DNA of 7,964 bases. Source: Chloroflexota bacterium (GTDB lineage: Bacteria > Chloroflexota > Dehalococcoidia > SM23-28-2 > RBG-16-64-32). Under the pieces are notes generated by a model. It was not told where the DNA came from and did no database searches. It saw nothing but the letters and a program-made list of their open reading frames with translations. Of the stretch, positions 5,335 to 7,964 are shown in pieces. Location: assembly GCA_005880055.1 (NCBI GenBank), contig VBJS01000163.1:7852-15815 (forward strand), in the 5' to 3' direction. Position 1 is the stretch's first letter; every line of letters begins with the position of its first letter. The position numbers were made by a program, and so were the translations under genes.

Positions 5335-7754
5335 CGAGCCGCTTCCTATGTATTCACGGGCACTTCTACCAGCCGCCCCGTGAAAATCCCTGGCTGGAGG
5401 CAGTTGAGCTTCAAGAATCCGCGTACCCTCATCACGACTGGAATGAGCGGGTAACTGCGGAGTGCTACAGGCCAAACTCCGCCTCGCGCCTGCTTGACGA
5501 CGAGGGACGGATATTGAAGATCTTGAGCAACTACGGGCGCATGAGCTTCAACTTCGGGCCAACCCTCCTGAAATGGCTGGCCGATCAAGCTCCCGATGTT
5601 TACCAGGCGGTGCTGGAAGCCGATCGCTCCAGCATCCAGCGCTTCTCGGGTCACGGGTCTGCCATGGCCCAGGCGTACGGCCACATCATCATGCCGCTAG
5701 CATCTTCGCGTGATAAGCGCACACAGGTCTTATGGGGGATACGAGATTTCGAGTACCGGTTCCATCGCCGGCCGGAAGGGATGTGGCTGCCGGAAACGGC
5801 GGTGGACCTGGAAACACTGGAGATCATGGCGGCGGCCGGCATCAAATTCACGGTGCTCGCCCCTCACCAGGCGGCGAGCGTTCGCCGCGCCGCTTCCGGA
5901 GAATGGCGAGGCGTTGAAGGAGGCGGCATAGAGACAACAATGCCCTACCTCCTGCGGCTGCCCTCCGGACGCTCGATAAGCATCTTCTTCTACGACGGAC
6001 CCGCCTCGCGGGCCATTGCCTTTGAGCAACTGCTGGACAGCGGCGAGGCTTTGGTCTCCCGGCTCCTGGAATCGTTTTCGACCGATGCCCCGGAGACGCA
6101 GCTCGTCCACGTGGCCACCGACGGGGAGAGTTACGGCCACCACCATCGCTTTGGCGAGATGGCGCTCGCCTATGCCCTGGATCAAATCGAGTCCAAGGGT
6201 CTCGCGCGGGTGACGAACTACGGCGAGTTTCTTGAGCAGCACCCAGCCGAAAACGAGGTCCGCATCCTCGCGAACAGCTCCTGGAGTTGCCCGCATGGAG
6301 TTGAGCGCTGGCGTGGTGATTGCGGCTGCAACACGGGAGAGCACCCAGGCTGGTCGCAGGCCTGGCGCGGCCCGTTGAGGGCGGCCATCGACGGTCTTCG
6401 CGAGGAGGTCGACCGCCGATACGGGGAGACGGCGGCCAACCTGCTGCGCGATCCGTGGGCGGCGCGCGCTGATTACATCGACGTTGTGCTGGACCGGCGC
6501 GCGCAACAGGCGGCGTTCTTGGAGCGCCACGCTCTCCGCCGGCTGGGCTCCGGGGAAGCGACGAGCGCGCTGAGGCTTCTCGAGCTGCAGCGTCACGCCA
6601 TGTTGATGTACACCAGCTGCGGCTGGTTCTTCGATGACGTCGCCGGTATAGAGGCCGTGCAGGTGCTGCGTTATGCATGCCGAGTACTGCAACTGGCACG
6701 GGACCTCTTCGACGCCGAACTGGAGCCGCCATTCCTTGGCAACCTGGAAGCAGCGAAGAGCAACGATCCACACTACGGAGACGCGCGCCGCGTCTACGAA
6801 AGAGATGTTCGCCCGGCCGTCGTGGACTTGCCCGCAGCCGCAGCTCATTTCGCAGCCGCTTCCCTCTTCCACACGCAGACGGACGGGCAGTTCTATTGCT
6901 ATAGGGCAGATGTCGGAGAGCTGAAACTCTCGCAGTCTGGAGCGGCGCGCCTGGCGCTCGGGCGAGTGGATCTTCGATCTGAGATTACCCTGGAATGCGG
7001 TGATTTCGATTTCGCTGCCGTGCATGCGGGAGAGCAACTGCTGGTGGGTGTCCGGCAGCAATCAACTCCCGAGCAATACCATCAGATGCTGGGCCGGGTG
7101 GAGGAGCCGCTCGCGCGCGGTGACTTTCAGGCTCTGAGGGACTGGATAACGAGCGAATTCGCGCCCCAGACGTATTCTCTCGCCTCGCTGTGCAAAGACG
7201 AGCGGCAGAAGATCATCGATGCAATCGTCCGCGAGAGCATGGCGCAGACAACTGCCGTGCTCGGCGAGATGTATGACCGCCAGGCGCCCGTGATGCGCTT
7301 CCTGCTCGACACAACGGCACGACCGTTGCCGCGCGCATTCCTTACAGCGGCAGAAACCGTATTAAGCGCGCGGCTTAGTGATGCTCTTGATCGGCGCGCT
7401 ATTGACGCGCAGTACGCCGGCCAGGTGCTGGAGGAGGCGCAGCGGTGGAAGGTGAGCCTTGACGAAGCTCTTCTGCGACCGAAATTGGAACAAGCGATAA
7501 GCGAGGCGGCGGACGCCTTCCAGGCCGGACCGGAAGAACGCGGCGCGCTGGAGCGCTTTTACCAAATGGTCAGCCTGGGCCGGAAAATGCCGTTTACCCC
7601 GAACCTGTGGCAGGCTCAGAACACTTACTGTAAAACCCTGGAGACCGCTTATCCCGCAGCGCAAGCGCGCGCAGCGGCCGGCTGCGCGGACGCGAAAACC
7701 TGGGTGCGCAGCTTCATCGCTCTGGGTGAAGCCCTCTCGGTACGCGTAGACTGA
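5331..7754 (+). CDS. GH57 family glycosidase-like protein with C-terminal DUF3536 domain
   Basis: This 807-residue protein is probably cytoplasmic; no signal peptide is seen. Residues about 1-300 hold the GH57 barrel. The motifs are HGHFYQPPRENPW (H9, H11), the FSGHGSAMAQAYGHIIMP segment, GMWLPETAVD with the expected nucleophile E155, and ATDGESYGHHH with the expected acid/base D264. A cysteine cluster follows (C320, C331, C333 in SSWSCPHGVERWRGDCGC). The DUF3536 domain spans about 400-700 and is recognisable from MYTSCGWFFDD, LEAAKSNDPHYGDARRVYE and related blocks. A helical tail ends with FTPNLWQAQNTY. GH57 members cleave or transfer alpha-glucans by a retaining mechanism. The DUF3536 subgroup has no activity that I can name with certainty. 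The frame is open far upstream inside glgB. GTG 5331 was chosen because the family starts just before CIHGHFYQPP; GAGG at 5317-5320 is a weak site 10 bases away. Operon position suggests work on the glycogen-like glucan. Confidence 0.9.
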   Translation: MTSRFLCIHGHFYQPPRENPWLEAVELQESAYPHHDWNERVTAECYRPNSASRLLDDEGRILKILSNYGRMSFNFGPTLLKWLADQAPDVYQAVLEADRSSIQRFSGHGSAMAQAYGHIIMPLASSRDKRTQVLWGIRDFEYRFHRRPEGMWLPETAVDLETLEIMAAAGIKFTVLAPHQAASVRRAASGEWRGVEGGGIETTMPYLLRLPSGRSISIFFYDGPASRAIAFEQLLDSGEALVSRLLESFSTDAPETQLVHVATDGESYGHHHRFGEMALAYALDQIESKGLARVTNYGEFLEQHPAENEVRILANSSWSCPHGVERWRGDCGCNTGEHPGWSQAWRGPLRAAIDGLREEVDRRYGETAANLLRDPWAARADYIDVVLDRRAQQAAFLERHALRRLGSGEATSALRLLELQRHAMLMYTSCGWFFDDVAGIEAVQVLRYACRVLQLARDLFDAELEPPFLGNLEAAKSNDPHYGDARRVYERDVRPAVVDLPAAAAHFAAASLFHTQTDGQFYCYRADVGELKLSQSGAARLALGRVDLRSEITLECGDFDFAAVHAGEQLLVGVRQQSTPEQYHQMLGRVEEPLARGDFQALRDWITSEFAPQTYSLASLCKDERQKIIDAIVRESMAQTTAVLGEMYDRQAPVMRFLLDTTARPLPRAFLTAAETVLSARLSDALDRRAIDAQYAGQVLEEAQRWKVSLDEALLRPKLEQAISEAADAFQAGPEERGALERFYQMVSLGRKMPFTPNLWQAQNTYCKTLETAYPAAQARAAAGCADAKTWVRSFIALGEALSVRVD

Positions 7755-7762
7755 CGCTCTGC

Positions 7763-7788
7763 CGGGTCGTACGCACAGCGCATACCCG
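7763..7788 (+). terminator. Imperfect hairpin after the operon, possible terminator
   Basis: CGGGT (7763-7767) pairs with ACCCG (7784-7788). The stem continues with GT/AT (one G-U pair) and CGC (7772-7774) against GCG (7778-7780) around an ACA loop, with one bulge and one mismatch. It starts 9 bases after the GH57 stop, where a terminator would be expected. No T-run follows, so it is not a classical intrinsic terminator; it could be a 3'-end stabilising structure or chance. Confidence 0.3.
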
Positions 7789-7864
7789 AGTCTCTGTAAC
7801 AAGTTTGCAGTGCACCGAATCTTATCTTTCGGAGTGTGGAGCGCTAATCTCCTATCTCGTTCAA
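7789..7864 (+). promoter_or_regulatory. Leader region of the response regulator gene, promoter probable but not resolved
   Basis: This stretch is visibly more AT-rich than the genes and lies between the hairpin and the regulator start, the one place in the window where a new transcription unit is likely. TTATCT (7822-7827) and TAATCT (7845-7850), 17 bases apart, are the best sigma70-like pair I can see, each matching only half of the consensus. No Shine-Dalgarno sequence lies within 15 bases of the ATG; GGAG motifs end 24 or more bases away. That fits either a leaderless or short-leader transcript. Confidence 0.25.
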
Positions 7865-7964
7865 ATGAGAGTTCTAGTAGTAGACGACGACCCGGACGTT
7901 ATCGAGATCGTCCATCTTTGCTTCAGCCTCCGTTGGCCGGACGCGGATGTTGTTGCCGCCCGCG
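7865..7964 (+). CDS. Response regulator receiver domain, 5' part only
   Basis: ATG 7865 opens a frame that runs off the right edge after 33 codons. The protein begins MRVLVVDDDPDVIEIVHLCF. This is the first beta strand of a CheY-like receiver domain, followed by the acidic cluster D7-D8-D9 that binds Mg at the phosphorylation site, and then helix 1. The second strand begins near ADVVAAR. The phospho-accepting Asp (near residue 50 in this family), the output domain and any partner kinase lie outside the window, so DNA-binding or other output cannot be stated. It is separated from the glucan operon by 110 bases containing a hairpin, so it is probably a separate unit. A regulatory link to the operon would be speculation. 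Confidence 0.85.
   Translation, partial: MRVLVVDDDPDVIEIVHLCFSLRWPDADVVAAR

Noticed and set aside
5848..6771. Second long - strand open frame (307 codons) in the same region
   Set aside because: It is extremely Arg/Pro/Ser-rich with no domain, overlaps the other antisense frame, and lies fully inside a real gene.
5730..7061. A 443-codon open frame on the - strand opposite the GH57 gene
   Set aside because: The + strand frame here is a convincing GH57/DUF3536 protein. The antisense translation shows no recognisable domain and is rich in His, Arg, Val and Gln, as expected from the complement of GC-rich coding sequence.
7755..7864. A tRNA, small RNA or riboswitch in the only intergenic gap
   Set aside because: No cloverleaf, no recognised riboswitch core and no strong structure beyond the imperfect hairpin were seen. 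The gap is only 110 bases.
1..7964. Insertion sequences, CRISPR arrays, attachment sites or long repeats
   Set aside because: The window is almost wholly filled by metabolic coding sequence. I saw no transposase or integrase frame, terminal inverted repeats or regularly spaced repeats.

Overview
This is a GC-rich bacterial window. It is densely packed, with genes on the + strand only and almost no spacing until about 7755. It reads as part of an alpha-glucan/trehalose operon of the GlgE type. The order is a trehalose synthase-maltokinase fusion (treS-mak), a glycogen branching enzyme (glgB), and a GH57 glycosidase-like protein with a C-terminal DUF3536 domain. After a 110-base gap comes the first third of a receiver domain from a response regulator. 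The phylum cannot be fixed from the sequence. Gene content and codon use would fit Chloroflexota, Acidobacteriota or a similar high-GC environmental lineage; the receiver N-terminus reminds me weakly of Chloroflexota regulators.

How the genes fit together, from established pathway knowledge: TreS interconverts trehalose and maltose, and maltokinase phosphorylates maltose to maltose-1-phosphate. GlgE, which would be expected just outside the window, transfers maltosyl units onto an alpha-1,4-glucan, and GlgB adds alpha-1,6 branches. The GH57/DUF3536 protein is a common but biochemically undefined member of such clusters and presumably acts on the same glucan. treS-mak and glgB overlap by 4 bases (GTGA). 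glgB and the GH57 gene are 22 bases apart, bridged by a nine-codon mini-ORF that overlaps both.

The most notable anomaly is in glgB. Its reading frame breaks at 4425-4427, and about 18 residues normally conserved at that point are absent. This matches a deletion of about 53 bases. It separates the catalytic nucleophile (upstream frame) from the acid/base Glu and the third catalytic Asp (downstream frame). Everything on both sides is well conserved, so this is either a very recent inactivation or an assembly error. I found no RNA genes, mobile elements, CRISPR array or sizeable repeats. I do not see a previously undescribed system; the least characterised component is the GH57/DUF3536 protein.
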